This document shows positions 1 through 8,799 of a DNA stretch of 34,373 nucleotides, one piece after another. The stretch covers positions 2,525,806-2,560,178 of the forward strand of contig CP070708.1 in assembly GCA_020350285.1 (NCBI GenBank), in the 5' to 3' direction. The translations under genes were made by a program, and so were the position numbers. Position 1 is the first letter of the stretch. Each line of letters opens with the position of its first letter. The notes under the pieces are model-generated. The model was not told the origin of the DNA. It did not search any database and saw nothing but the letters and a program-made list of their open reading frames with translations. The stretch comes from Anaerolineaceae bacterium. Its GTDB lineage: Bacteria; Chloroflexota; Anaerolineae; Anaerolineales; E44-bin32.

Positions 1-20
1 ATCAATCTGCTGAACCAAGA

Positions 21-1643
21 TCACGGAGAGGGTGAGAACATTTCATCAATATCGATCCGAATCGCACCTAGCCTCGAACTTTCAACTTCCACAAAGTAGG
101 CCATCGTTTCTTCCAAATCAAGGACCACATCATGCGGGCCACAAAGACCCTGAAGGAGAACAAGTTTATTTCCATAATCCGCAGCCTGAGCATCGAGATT
201 GACAACGCTCAGACTACCATTACATTTTCCACCATGACCGTACTCGGTAATGAAAGCCAAGCGCCCGTCATCGGCTAAAGCAATGCTTGTCGGTCCAAGA
301 AGTACTTGGTGGGCACTGCTTGTGACGCGGCCAGATAGTAAGGATATCCTCAGTAGACTTCCAAGGGGATAATCGCCTGCAGCCGGCGGCTTTGTCACTA
401 CATAGGCATACCCCTCATCTTCATCCACATCCACTGCGTATGGCTCATCCAATCCGGTCGCGATGGGTGTAACCACGCTCGTCCCCAGATCCAATTCATA
501 GAACCCTGATCGTGCCAGATCTACGACATAACCTACGCTCTCATCCTGGCTCAGCACAAAATTTGTAGGTAGGTCAAACTGATCCACCACCGTCACAACC
601 TCGCCACTTTCCATGTACAACTTTGTAATCACATTTTGACCCTGTGGTGGATCACTCGGACCTTCTTCCCGACTCAAGTAAGCTAGGGTTTCATCCTGAT
701 TAACGCTAATATCGGCTAAAACATAGACATCTTCTTTGATGACCCTCACGCTAGCAAATCCGGGGGAAGCAGGATCGAGATCCACCAGACTCAGTTCTCC
801 AGAATATTCATTAATGACATACGCATGAGTTCCTTCCTGACCCAGGACCATTCCTCGAGGGCCATCGAAGTGCTTGTCATTGATGATGAAAAGTGAGCTA
901 GCCGGTCCTGAGAAAGGAACTGAAGACCAATATGCATACCGTTCACCGAAAGTCATCTCCAACTCGTTCGTCCTCACAACCGAAACTGGTCCCATCTCGT
1001 CGATACTAATCCAATCCGCCTCGCAGCATACCCCCGTCATCACCCGGATTTCCCTGATAATAAAGTTCTCTACCCCACCGAGGAGGCCAATAGGTAGCTT
1101 TACCTCCACCACCTCTCCCTGAGCGGAGAATGTTCCCATCATCATGCTTCGAAATGACTCGCCACTTGTGAAGTTCTCAAGTTCATGCTCGCTCAACCTA
1201 GGGTCGAAACGTACGATGTAGTCCTGAGTACCGTCGCTATCGATGTCGATGTCAAGTTCAATTAACACATAATCCCCAAAAAGGCCGTAGCTGTCTAACA
1301 TCAGGTAAAGGTAGTGATCATTGGTAAAAGCCCGCACGGATTTGAGATCAAAACCTTCCGCGATCGCATCTTCTTCCCAATCCGTGAGAAGCGTTGGGTA
1401 GATAACCCAATCTTCGACGAGACCATCAATAAGCACCTGTGTCGTCGTCGGTGTAGGCGTGATTGTGGGTAAGATCGGAGTGGCAGATCTCGGGACCCTT
1501 TCAGTCGGAGGCGGGGTGATTGTGATGGGTCCACCAACAAGTGGCGTGGTTGGTTCACTGGATTTGCATGCAGCGAGCAGCATCGCGATCAACAAGATAA
1601 TGGTGACCGGTGTCATGCTGGACTTTATGCTCGTGATCTTCAC
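21..1643 (-). CDS. Exported lipoprotein with DOMON/CBM9-like domain and beta-propeller
   Basis: This is a predicted surface lipoprotein. A short hydrophobic signal segment ends in the lipobox LLAAC, followed by a Thr/Pro-rich linker. Next comes a segment (about residues 70-240) starting IDGLVEDW that resembles DOMON/CBM9-like domains and holds an Asp-rich DIDSDGTQDY stretch, possibly a calcium site. The C-terminal ~300 residues read as YVTN/NHL-type beta-propeller repeats (repeated VDL.., AYV.. strands). I chose the GTG start at 1643 because GGAGGGAGG lies just upstream; an in-frame TTG at 1673 would add ten polar residues that do not look like a signal peptide. No enzymatic motif is seen; it may be a binding or scaffold protein. 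It is transcribed divergently from the zinc-ribbon gene at 1996. The domain assignment is by pattern only and the exact function is unknown. Confidence 0.75.
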   Translation of the reverse strand: MKITSIKSSMTPVTIILLIAMLLAACKSSEPTTPLVGGPITITPPPTERVPRSATPILPTITPTPTTTQVLIDGLVEDWVIYPTLLTDWEEDAIAEGFDLKSVRAFTNDHYLYLMLDSYGLFGDYVLIELDIDIDSDGTQDYIVRFDPRLSEHELENFTSGESFRSMMMGTFSAQGEVVEVKLPIGLLGGVENFIIREIRVMTGVCCEADWISIDEMGPVSVVRTNELEMTFGERYAYWSSVPFSGPASSLFIINDKHFDGPRGMVLGQEGTHAYVINEYSGELSLVDLDPASPGFASVRVIKEDVYVLADISVNQDETLAYLSREEGPSDPPQGQNVITKLYMESGEVVTVVDQFDLPTNFVLSQDESVGYVVDLARSGFYELDLGTSVVTPIATGLDEPYAVDVDEDEGYAYVVTKPPAAGDYPLGSLLRISLLSGRVTSSAHQVLLGPTSIALADDGRLAFITEYGHGGKCNGSLSVVNLDAQAADYGNKLVLLQGLCGPHDVVLDLEETMAYFVEVESSRLGAIRIDIDEMFSPSP

Positions 1644-1995
1644 CAATGCCCCTCCCTCCATCTCATCCTTCAATTTGCCTCCGTGTTACATTCGGGATAA
1701 GATTTGCAATCTGTAATTTGAGCGAAGGATAAGATCGACACACTCTATGGAGTCTTGCATAGAAAAACGATAAACAACAATCGTTTGTTGGATTGTACAC
1801 CTATGGCGTAGAATGAGCGGGAAGGGTAATTGTTCCTATATCATCACGAGAGTAGGCTGAAATAAACTAACATCACAGAGTGGAAAGTGGTCTATGAGGG
1901 GTACATGTTGCCCCCTGCGATCCATATCGATTGATCCTCTCTACACAAATAACCTCTTTCAGTGGAATCTTTACGAACAAAGGAGATAATCAAAC
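1644..1995. other. Divergent intergenic region with possible + strand promoter
   Basis: This 352-bp gap separates two divergent genes and contains no convincing gene. On the + strand TTGTTG (1785-1790), an 18-bp spacer and TAGAAT (1809-1814) make a plausible sigma-70-like promoter for the zinc-ribbon gene at 1996. A small inverted repeat ACGAT/ATCGT brackets 1767-1783, next to that -35 element. AAAGGAG precedes the 1996 start. No clear promoter was recognised for the lipoprotein on the - strand. Confidence 0.4.
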
Positions 1996-3084
1996 ATGGC
2001 AAGAAAGCGGCTCGGTTATGTGCATTTGCAGTGGACTTGCCCTCGCTGTGAAACGATCAACCTTGGTCCAAACAAATTCTGCAATGCCTGTGGCGCTCCC
2101 CAACCAGAAGATGTCCAATTCGAGCAGCGTCCAGAGGAGGTCCTCATCGAAGACGAGGCGGAGATCGCCCGCGCTAAGGTTGGACCCGACATCCATTGTC
2201 CTTATTGTGATGCGCGCAACCCAGGCGATGCTAAATTCTGTGGCGCTTGTGGTGGCGATCTTACTGAAGCTGAGGTGCGGGAGGCAGGTCGGGTCGTCGG
2301 TGCCTTCAGAGACGAACCTGCTGAGGAGATCCTGTGCCCAGCATGTAATTCACCCAATCTGGCTACGGCCCAAAGATGCAACAACTGCGGTGCGAGTCTC
2401 GTCGTCCCCAAGCCTGAAGTCCCACCGAGTAGACCTGTGGAGAGAGCGAAAGTACGACAACCAGCCCGCATAAGTGGGATCGCGATCCTCGCGATTGTGT
2501 TATGCGTCGCAGTCGGAATTTTCTTGGCCTCGACACTTTTACGCACCGAAGAGGTGGTCGGCGAGGTGCAGAGTGTAAACTGGACCCGCACCATCCCGAT
2601 CTTAGGGCTAGGTCCTGTTGAGTACGAAGGGTGGTTGGATGAGATTCCAGCAGATACCGAAATCCACAGCTGCAGCCTTGAATATCACCACTCTGATGAC
2701 GAACCCTCCGTGAATTCTGTCGAAGTTTGTGGAACGCCTTATACGGTTGATACTGGCAGCGGGTATGGAGAGGTCGTCCAAGATTGTGTGTATGAGATTT
2801 ATGAGGATTGGTGTACCTATACCCAGTATGAATATGTAACCGTAGACGCTGTGACCGTCGCAGGATCTGATCTGGATCCATATTGGCCCCAGGTCACGAT
2901 GGCTGAAGGCCAGATCGAGGGCGACGGAGAGGAAACCTACGAAATCGTTTTTCTGACAGATGAAGGATCGTACACCTTTACAACCTCCGACTTGAACCAA
3001 TTCCGTCAATTCCAACTTGACTCTCGGTGGGTGTTGAATGTGAACACGTTCAACGCCGTTGTGTCTGTTGAACCGGCTGATTGA
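1996..3084 (+). CDS. Triple zinc-ribbon, single-pass membrane protein with exported C-terminal domain
   Basis: The protein begins with three CxxC...CxxC zinc ribbons: CPRC/CNAC at about residues 15-35, CPYC/CGAC at about 75-95, CPAC/CNNC at about 115-135. A basic stretch and one transmembrane helix (ISGIAILAIVLCVAVGIFLA, about residues 160-180) follow. The remaining ~180 residues should be outside the membrane, are acidic and Tyr-rich, and hold several cysteines that could form disulfides. The start has the Shine-Dalgarno AAAGGAG. No catalytic motif is recognised. Such zinc-ribbon-plus-TM proteins are common but uncharacterised; the ribbons probably bind a protein or nucleic acid at the cytoplasmic face. 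A gene of the same plan lies at 17032. The MFS gene starts 60 bp downstream and may be co-transcribed. Confidence 0.8.
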   Translation: MARKRLGYVHLQWTCPRCETINLGPNKFCNACGAPQPEDVQFEQRPEEVLIEDEAEIARAKVGPDIHCPYCDARNPGDAKFCGACGGDLTEAEVREAGRVVGAFRDEPAEEILCPACNSPNLATAQRCNNCGASLVVPKPEVPPSRPVERAKVRQPARISGIAILAIVLCVAVGIFLASTLLRTEEVVGEVQSVNWTRTIPILGLGPVEYEGWLDEIPADTEIHSCSLEYHHSDDEPSVNSVEVCGTPYTVDTGSGYGEVVQDCVYEIYEDWCTYTQYEYVTVDAVTVAGSDLDPYWPQVTMAEGQIEGDGEETYEIVFLTDEGSYTFTTSDLNQFRQFQLDSRWVLNVNTFNAVVSVEPAD

Positions 3085-3144
3085 GGATAACCGTGGAGAA
3101 CGATTCACAACGTCCCGCAATCCAAGACCCTCTCTAGAGGCTGA

Positions 3145-4377
3145 ATGTTCTCCCCATCAATTTCTGGGTCAAGATCTCCCCCATCGCGTGTGTTAGTTCC
3201 ACTAGGGGTAGGTATCGCACTTTCCTTACTTGGGGACAGCACACTTTACACCGTATTGCCTAAACCAGAGATCGCAAACCAAGCGGGCGTGACGCTTGCC
3301 ATGGTTGGTATTTTGCTAGGCGTAAACCGTATCGTCCGTTTAGGTTTCAATGTCCTCTCCGGGATACTCTTCGACCGATTTCCCCGACGATGGCTCATGA
3401 TCGGTTCACTTTCAATCGGGACACTCTCAACTGTCCTTTATGCGATCAGCACAGGATTTGGATCATTGCTTATCGGTCGAATTCTGTGGGGTGCTGCCTG
3501 GTCAGGTTTATGGATCGGTGGCACGACCGTTGTTTTGGATGTCACAGATGAAGAGAATCGCGGTCGTTTAAGTGGCCAGTTTCAGATGTGGTTCTTCCTT
3601 GGCATAGGGTTGTCCGCATTCCTTGGGGGTCTTTTCACTGATACTTTTGGGTTTAGAAACGGTTTGTGGCTGAGCGCGTTACTGAACGGAATTGCCGTAC
3701 TTATGTGGATCCTCTTCTTGCCCGAAACACGAACTGTGCGAGACAAAAACACCAAGGTAACATTTCGTACATTTGATAAGTCGTTCCCATGGCGGACGAC
3801 AATCTTCGCTGCAATACCTACACTGACCATACGTTTTGTTTATGCGGGAGTGATGGCATCAACAACGATCCTCTGGCTAACTGATCTTTTTGGTGAACAT
3901 CTCGTCCTGTCAAAGGTCGCGATTCCCATCGTATCGCTAACGGGGACCTTTGTCGCATTACGTGCTGGGACCAGTATGATCGGTGGTCCGCTCGCAGGGT
4001 TCTTTTCCGATGCAGTCGGTCAACGTTGGCTGGTGATCACAGGGAGCATTACCCTTGCAGCTGTAGGCATGTGGTTCATGGGCGGTTCGGTGATCTTTCT
4101 TGCCTTACTTGGTGCATTGATCGCATCTACTTCCGGTGGTGGAATCCAGGCTTTGATCCCAGCCCTCATTGGTGACAAAATCGATCAGACTCATTTTGGA
4201 CGTTCATTAGGTGTAATCTATGCCGTTGGAGACATCGGGAGTGCCCTTGGACCACCGCTTGCATTGTGGCTCATCGGATTCGTATCGGTAAATGTAATCT
4301 ATCGGTTTTCTGCATGCTTATTACTCGTCGTTACGTGTTTTGTCCTCTATCGTGCGGTATCAGAATTAAGAATATGA
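3145..4377 (+). CDS. Major facilitator superfamily transporter
   Basis: This 410-residue polytopic membrane protein has the length and hydrophobic pattern of a 12-TM MFS carrier. The loop between TM2 and TM3 reads GILFDRFPRRWLMIG, matching the MFS motif A (GxLxDRxGRR). A second, degenerate copy (GFFSDAVGQRWLVITG) occurs at the equivalent place in the second half, as expected from the family's internal duplication. Substrate cannot be told from sequence; the overall look is of a drug or metabolite exporter-type MFS. AGAGG lies 4 bp upstream of the ATG, a rather close ribosome-binding site. It follows the zinc-ribbon gene by 60 bp on the same strand. The following 194 bp (4378-4571) are AT-rich and contain no gene; a weak TTGTGT/TAGATT pair near 4496-4523 may serve the next gene. 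Confidence 0.88.
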   Translation: MFSPSISGSRSPPSRVLVPLGVGIALSLLGDSTLYTVLPKPEIANQAGVTLAMVGILLGVNRIVRLGFNVLSGILFDRFPRRWLMIGSLSIGTLSTVLYAISTGFGSLLIGRILWGAAWSGLWIGGTTVVLDVTDEENRGRLSGQFQMWFFLGIGLSAFLGGLFTDTFGFRNGLWLSALLNGIAVLMWILFLPETRTVRDKNTKVTFRTFDKSFPWRTTIFAAIPTLTIRFVYAGVMASTTILWLTDLFGEHLVLSKVAIPIVSLTGTFVALRAGTSMIGGPLAGFFSDAVGQRWLVITGSITLAAVGMWFMGGSVIFLALLGALIASTSGGGIQALIPALIGDKIDQTHFGRSLGVIYAVGDIGSALGPPLALWLIGFVSVNVIYRFSACLLLVVTCFVLYRAVSELRI

Positions 4378-4571
4378 ATAATCAAGCTCATTTTATCCTG
4401 CGGTATGCCAATATCGCCTATTGTTCAAGTTTAAAACCATGCAATTAAACATTGAAATAATGGCTACACGAAACGATGTGTTTTTATCCTTTTTCTTGTG
4501 TGATCAGAGATTGTCATTAGATTTATTGAGTCATTACAAAGAGTGATCATTATCCGACGAGGAGGTCGAGG

Positions 4572-5558
4572 ATGAGTTTCATCCGGTGGGGCTTACTCTC
4601 TACCGCCAACATCAACCGTCGTCTCATCCCCGCGATTAGGATGTCGCAACGAGGTGAGCTTGTCGCCGTCGCAAGCCGTGACGAACAGAAAGCGGAAGCT
4701 TATGCCAGAGAGTGGGAAATCCCCACCGCCTTCGGTAGCTACGAGTCGATGCTGACCAGTGGATCGATCGACGCGGTTTACATCAGCTTACCTAATCACT
4801 TGCACGCGGAATGGAGCATCCGTGCGATGACCGCGGGTGTGCATGTCTTGTGCGAAAAACCGTTCGCCCTCGCCGTTGACGAAGTAGATCGGATGATCAC
4901 GGCAAGCGTACAAAATAAGCGAGTTTTAGCAGAAGCGTTTATGTATCGCCATCATCCACAAACGCGCCTCGCTGGAGAGTGGGTTCAGAGCGGAAAGTTG
5001 GGAGAAATTTGTATCGTGAGGGGTGTGTTCAATTTCACGATCCAGGAACACCATCACATTCGACTGGTCCCCGAATATGGGGGTGGATGCTTGTGGGATA
5101 TCGGCGTCTATCCTTTAAGTTTCGCCCAATTTATCATTGGGGGTCAACCTACATGGGTATCCGGCTCTCAATGGTTGGGTGAGACAGGGGTAGATGAGAC
5201 CTTTGCCGGTTTGTTGCATTATTCGGAGAGCCGTCTCGCCATGATCGGGTCCTCCTTCCGTGCGCCCTTCTATACGAGCGCAGAGATCATCGGCACTGAA
5301 GGAAGATTATCTTTCAATCGGCCTTTTGTTGTCCTTGATGAAACGCGCAAAATGGTCTTTCACCCAAGAGATGGTGAACCAAGTGAGATACCCGTCCCTG
5401 AAAAGGAACTCTATTTAGGGCAGATTGAGGACATGCACGCGGCAATTCTCGATGGGGCACCGAACTACTTGTCCCTGGATGAGACACGGAATCACATTCG
5501 CACGGTAGAAGCGCTGTACCGATCCGCTCAATCCGAACAGATCGTGCACCTCGATTGA
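4572..5558 (+). CDS. Gfo/Idh/MocA family NAD(P)-dependent oxidoreductase
   Basis: At 328 residues this is the usual length of the Gfo/Idh/MocA family, which oxidises or reduces sugars and related polyols using NAD(P). The N-terminal Rossmann fold begins WGLLSTANINRRLIPAI, a variant of the GxGxxA loop seen in the dihydrodiol/xylose dehydrogenase-like branch. The family signature EKP appears in CEKPFAL (residues near 98), where the lysine is catalytic. GGGCLWDIGVYPL near residue 178 corresponds to the conserved D..H/Y active-site segment. GAGGAGG lies 6-12 bp before the ATG. No sugar pathway genes are adjacent, so the substrate is unknown. The gene stands alone between a gap of 194 bp and a large repeat block. 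Confidence 0.9.
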   Translation: MSFIRWGLLSTANINRRLIPAIRMSQRGELVAVASRDEQKAEAYAREWEIPTAFGSYESMLTSGSIDAVYISLPNHLHAEWSIRAMTAGVHVLCEKPFALAVDEVDRMITASVQNKRVLAEAFMYRHHPQTRLAGEWVQSGKLGEICIVRGVFNFTIQEHHHIRLVPEYGGGCLWDIGVYPLSFAQFIIGGQPTWVSGSQWLGETGVDETFAGLLHYSESRLAMIGSSFRAPFYTSAEIIGTEGRLSFNRPFVVLDETRKMVFHPRDGEPSEIPVPEKELYLGQIEDMHAAILDGAPNYLSLDETRNHIRTVEALYRSAQSEQIVHLD

Positions 5559-5620
5559 TTATGATTAGGATTGAGGGAGGAACCCCCAACCTGTCAATGC
5601 GAGAAGCCTCCCCCCAATTT

Positions 5621-5700
5621 GTCATTGCGAGGAGCCGTTAGGCGACGAAGCAATCTTTCCGTTGAGGAGATTGCTTCACCCGTTAAGGGCTCGCCATGAC
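5621..5700. repeat. Palindromic dispersed repeat, family 1, copy A
   Basis: The element runs from GTCATTGCGAGGAGC to GCTCGCCATGAC, so its ends are inverted copies of each other, and it has internal inverted arms GAAGCAATCT and GAGATTGCTTC. It is nearly the same as copy C at 5871. A partial left end, TGTCAATGCGAGAAGCC, sits just before it at 5592. No ORF is carried, so it is a non-coding, MITE- or REP-like element. Confidence 0.8.
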
Positions 5701-5710
5701 ATAAAGGGTT

Positions 5711-5818
5711 GTGTCATTCCGAGGAGCATAGCAACGAGGAATCCCTATGATGTAGCATCTAGATCAGATACATCATAGGGATTCTTCGCCTACACTTCGT
5801 TTCGGCTCAGAATGACAT
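5711..5818. repeat. Long cruciform-forming repeat, copy B
   Basis: A different palindromic element. The outer arms TGTCATTC (5712-5719) and GAATGACA (5810-5817) are perfect inverted copies. Inside them GAATCCCTATGATGTA (5739-5754) and TACATCATAGGGATTC (5769-5784) form a perfect 16-bp stem around a 14-bp loop that itself contains ATCTAGAT. It shares the TCATT..GAGGAGC start and the ..AATGACA end with family 1 but has a different middle. A fragment ending CTCAGAATGATACAT lies at 5850-5864. Confidence 0.8.
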
Positions 5819-5870
5819 ATTATGCACAATCATGAGTTGTTTGGCGGTGCTCAGAATGATACATTCTCTC

Positions 5871-5952
5871 GTGCCATTGCGAGGAGCCGTTAGGCGAGGA
5901 TGAAATCTTTTCGTTGAGGAGATTGCTTCGCCCCTACGGGGCTCGCAATGAC
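5871..5952. repeat. Palindromic dispersed repeat, family 1, copy C
   Basis: This copy matches copy A over about 80 bp, including GCGAGGAGCCGTTAGGCGA and GTTGAGGAGATTGCTTC, and ends GGGGCTCGCAATGAC. The internal left arm is mutated here (GATGAAATCTT in place of GAAGCAATCTT). The whole 5559-6067 interval (509 bp) otherwise contains no gene that I can support. Confidence 0.8.
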
Positions 5953-6067
5953 ATGAGGGAGAGGAGTATGGCTGAGTGAGGAAGTGCAAGCAGAGCTTGC
6001 GCACTCCAAATTTGTTGGCAATTCTGAAATCAATGAGGACTAGGCCGCCAAGATGGGGTTCCTCACC

Positions 6068-7441
6068 TCACGCCGCGGTCCACGCCTTGTCTTTCAGTAT
6101 TAGCACATTCACCGCAGGTCGACTTCGCCGCCATAGCCACAAGGATTGAGTAAGCGCACCCAAGCTAAAGGCTGTCCAACCTACATACAGCCCAGTCGTA
6201 CGACCCCATGTGACACCTAGGATTAAAACAAGCCCGGTTGTGCACAAGGAGACAACCACGGCTTCGGTTATCCCACGCGTTCGTCGCGAATGAAGGATCA
6301 ACGCCTGGAACCAACTCAATAGGGCGTTTAAACCCGGTAGAAGAAGCGCAAACCACAATGCTTTCCTTGAGATATCGACCAAAGCTGGGGCGAGGGCTGA
6401 TACACGTCCAAGCCAGAATGTCGAAAGATCTGTCCCAGCTACGAGGAACAGCAGGATGGTCGTTCCTGCGACCAAATACCATGCGAAACGACGTAGAGAG
6501 TTCATGGCCAAGGGTTCATCCAGCAACGCTACTGCGACTTCGTTATATGCGACACCCAGACTCCGGAGCATGAAAATCAAACCCCCGACCCCCGGCCAAA
6601 CTGCCAACGACTCCAATGCCATGGGCATACGGCTTAGAGCGGCGCTGCCGATCGGTAATGTGAGGAGGGTCAGCAGGGAGGTTAATGCCAGCGGGATGTA
6701 GAAAGAGGAAAACGATCTTAAGGTAAGTGGTTCTTCCACCCTCGGAGCGACTTTCAATTGATCTCGTATCACAGGACGAACTCGTATACCCGCATAGATC
6801 GCTTCGCTGACCACCCCAAATGAGATAGCCAGCGTTGCTACGACAATCCCAGCTAAATCTCCCCTTACCAGACCATATGCCAACACTAAACCATCCGCGC
6901 TAAGCCTGATAACCGTTCCGATTCCAACCGCGTTCGAGTGACCGAAACGTATCAGAACCCCCTGATTAAAACGTCGATAAGCGATAGACCACGTCCAGGG
7001 TATCATCAATCGTAACCCAATTCGAGCAGGCTCAACAATTTCTATTGGAGGGTCGATCAGCCGAACAACCACGAGGTCGTAGAGCGGTGTGAAGGCGACA
7101 AGGATATGGAGTGCGGTGAGAACCCCACTGGCCCACATCATATATCGTCGAAGCTTGACGTAAGAATCCCAATCCTTGCTCAATGCAGTGGAGGCAGCTA
7201 ACAGCATGATGATCGGTGATTCGATGATGAGTGCGAGGGGGAACACCACCCCGCCCCATGCCGCGAGGTTGATGTTCGGATTTGGTAAGCGCGCCACGAT
7301 GGCGCTCATCGCGGGAGTCTCCAACCCCATGAGGAACCAACTTGCAGCCAAAGGCCACCAAGTTCGAATGATTCGAGTCATGGATAAAGGCATTATTTGT
7401 TTAGAGGATTTAGGTTCTTGCATATCGGGTTGAGTAGACAA
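6068..7441 (-). CDS. Polytopic membrane protein, MOP/MATE flippase-like
   Basis: The 457-residue product is strongly hydrophobic with about 12 predicted membrane spans, like the MATE/MOP-flippase superfamily. The opening (TWWPLAASWFLMGLETPAMS) followed by charged loops resembles MATE-type or ANKH-like proteins. I do not recognise a substrate motif. The start is a TTG at 7441 with AGAAGGA about 5 bp upstream; an ATG six codons further in (7423) is a weaker alternative. It is the last gene of a - strand series after the LCP transferase and the TPR protein, so a role in moving a lipid-linked glycan or other envelope component is a fair inference. A palindromic repeat lies in the 74-bp gap before it. 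Confidence 0.7.
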   Translation of the reverse strand: MSTQPDMQEPKSSKQIMPLSMTRIIRTWWPLAASWFLMGLETPAMSAIVARLPNPNINLAAWGGVVFPLALIIESPIIMLLAASTALSKDWDSYVKLRRYMMWASGVLTALHILVAFTPLYDLVVVRLIDPPIEIVEPARIGLRLMIPWTWSIAYRRFNQGVLIRFGHSNAVGIGTVIRLSADGLVLAYGLVRGDLAGIVVATLAISFGVVSEAIYAGIRVRPVIRDQLKVAPRVEEPLTLRSFSSFYIPLALTSLLTLLTLPIGSAALSRMPMALESLAVWPGVGGLIFMLRSLGVAYNEVAVALLDEPLAMNSLRRFAWYLVAGTTILLFLVAGTDLSTFWLGRVSALAPALVDISRKALWFALLLPGLNALLSWFQALILHSRRTRGITEAVVVSLCTTGLVLILGVTWGRTTGLYVGWTAFSLGALTQSLWLWRRSRPAVNVLILKDKAWTAA

Positions 7442-7472
7442 AAAATCCTTCTAATACGGAAACCTCAATGCC

Positions 7473-7498
7473 TAAGGGCGGTTCGCGAACCTCCCCTA
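7473..7498. repeat. Short palindromic repeat, family 2
   Basis: A 26-bp imperfect palindrome centred on the perfect 12-mer GGTTCGCGAACC (7480-7491), with outer arms TAAGGG and TCCCCTA. The sequence at 30636-30661 is nearly the same. It lies between two co-directional genes and could act as an mRNA processing or attenuation hairpin. Confidence 0.7.
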
Positions 7499-7515
7499 CA
7501 TAATTTGAGGATAGC

Positions 7516-8766
7516 TTAAGATGGTGTCAACGAAGGCGTTGGTGTCCATGTCGGTGACGGCGTTGGCGTGGCTGATGGTGTCGGTGTGGGCGTTGGTGTC
7601 GATGTGGGTGTAGTTCCTCCTGTGGTAGGCGTGGAGGTCGGAGAAACACTTGGCGAAGGTGTGACTGTAGGGCTGGGAGTTGATGTAAACGTCCCATCCG
7701 GTGTCTCCGTCGCTGGCGTTGTAGTCTCTGTTGGCGTTGTGGTCTCCGTTGGAGTTGGGGTCGGTGCCGTTGCGGTCAAACAAGCTTCTGCGACTTCGGT
7801 AGCCGTCGGCGCGAAGGCCTGATCCTCCAAATGAATGAAAAATTGTTCATATTGAAGAACCGCTCGACAGTACGCCTCTTCTTCAAGCAGCAGATGTCCG
7901 AATTCCCGAGACGACTGCGCATACCTGGCGCATGCGCCCCAAATATCTGCCAAGCATATCTGACCGAAATATTCAGTCGAAAGAGGCCAATCCAATCCGA
8001 AGTAGCTATTTGCGAACATGAAAAATTCCGCGGATGCACGCCAGCTCAAAGCATACGAATCAAGCAGTCCGAATCGCTCTGCAAGGTATAAGTCATAAAT
8101 CCCCTCTTCCAATCGCCCTTGGAAAAGCTTGTCCATTCCCCGATTACGTAAAGCTGTCTGCATGAGCTGATTAACTTCTGCATTTTTGTAGGTCGGATCC
8201 TCACCGCGTAGTACGAGCAGGAGATCGAGAGCCGCGCTCCAATCCCCCTGGTTATAAACGCCTAGGGCGCTCTGAAACACACTCTCATAGGAGGTTAAGT
8301 CCGGTGTCGGAGAAGGTGTCGGTGTAACGATCGGACTGGGAGTTGGCGTTGGTTTATTGAGGGCCTGCATCGCCTGCCCGAGTAAGTCGGCAGCTCCCGG
8401 ATACTGAGGATCAAGACTGAGGACATATTCAAGACGCTGTTGGGCAAATTCATATCTACCAGCTAACAAATCATCTAATGCAAGATTGAATTGTTCTTTG
8501 CTGGACTGCGCGATCATGTGGATTTGATTCACCTCACGCTGTTCCAATCCCTCAACATATCCTATGAGTGCGCCAAGACCCCACACAAAGAGCACAAGAA
8601 TAGGCACCACCACCAACCAGATCCATACAAGCCGCCCCTGCCCCTTGGCGCGAACTGCTCGAACCGGTTGGGTGTCCGTCAGCGGTGGATCTGCACGAGT
8701 CGATGGCGAGGGTTTTGTCACGCCAGTTTCTTCAAGATCCATCGTTCCCTTAGGATGCTCACTCAT
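7516..8766 (-). CDS. Single-pass membrane protein with TPR-like domain and Thr/Pro-rich C-terminal tail
   Basis: A polar cytoplasmic N-terminus (~50 residues) leads to one transmembrane helix ([20 protein letters not shown]). The outside part begins with a helical region containing TPR-like sequences ([50 protein letters not shown]) separated by a TPTPSP linker. The last ~80 residues are almost entirely Thr, Pro and Ser, typical of an exposed, probably O-glycosylated or wall-spanning stalk. The ATG at 8766 has only a weak AAAG upstream. It lies 33 bp after the LCP gene and is probably co-transcribed, suggesting an envelope assembly role. The tail DNA (about 7519-7760) is low complexity and prone to slippage. 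Confidence 0.75.
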   Translation of the reverse strand: MSEHPKGTMDLEETGVTKPSPSTRADPPLTDTQPVRAVRAKGQGRLVWIWLVVVPILVLFVWGLGALIGYVEGLEQREVNQIHMIAQSSKEQFNLALDDLLAGRYEFAQQRLEYVLSLDPQYPGAADLLGQAMQALNKPTPTPSPIVTPTPSPTPDLTSYESVFQSALGVYNQGDWSAALDLLLVLRGEDPTYKNAEVNQLMQTALRNRGMDKLFQGRLEEGIYDLYLAERFGLLDSYALSWRASAEFFMFANSYFGLDWPLSTEYFGQICLADIWGACARYAQSSREFGHLLLEEEAYCRAVLQYEQFFIHLEDQAFAPTATEVAEACLTATAPTPTPTETTTPTETTTPATETPDGTFTSTPSPTVTPSPSVSPTSTPTTGGTTPTSTPTPTPTPSATPTPSPTWTPTPSLTPS

Positions 8767-8799
8767 CTTTGTGTCTCATACCAAAACAAAGCCATCAGG

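Noticed and set aside
5592..5952. CRISPR array
   Set aside because: The repeats are long imperfect palindromes at irregular spacing, without regular spacers or cas genes.
7568..7822. Val/Gly-rich ORF on the + strand ([10 protein letters not shown] type)
   Set aside because: It is only the antisense of the Thr-Pro tract.
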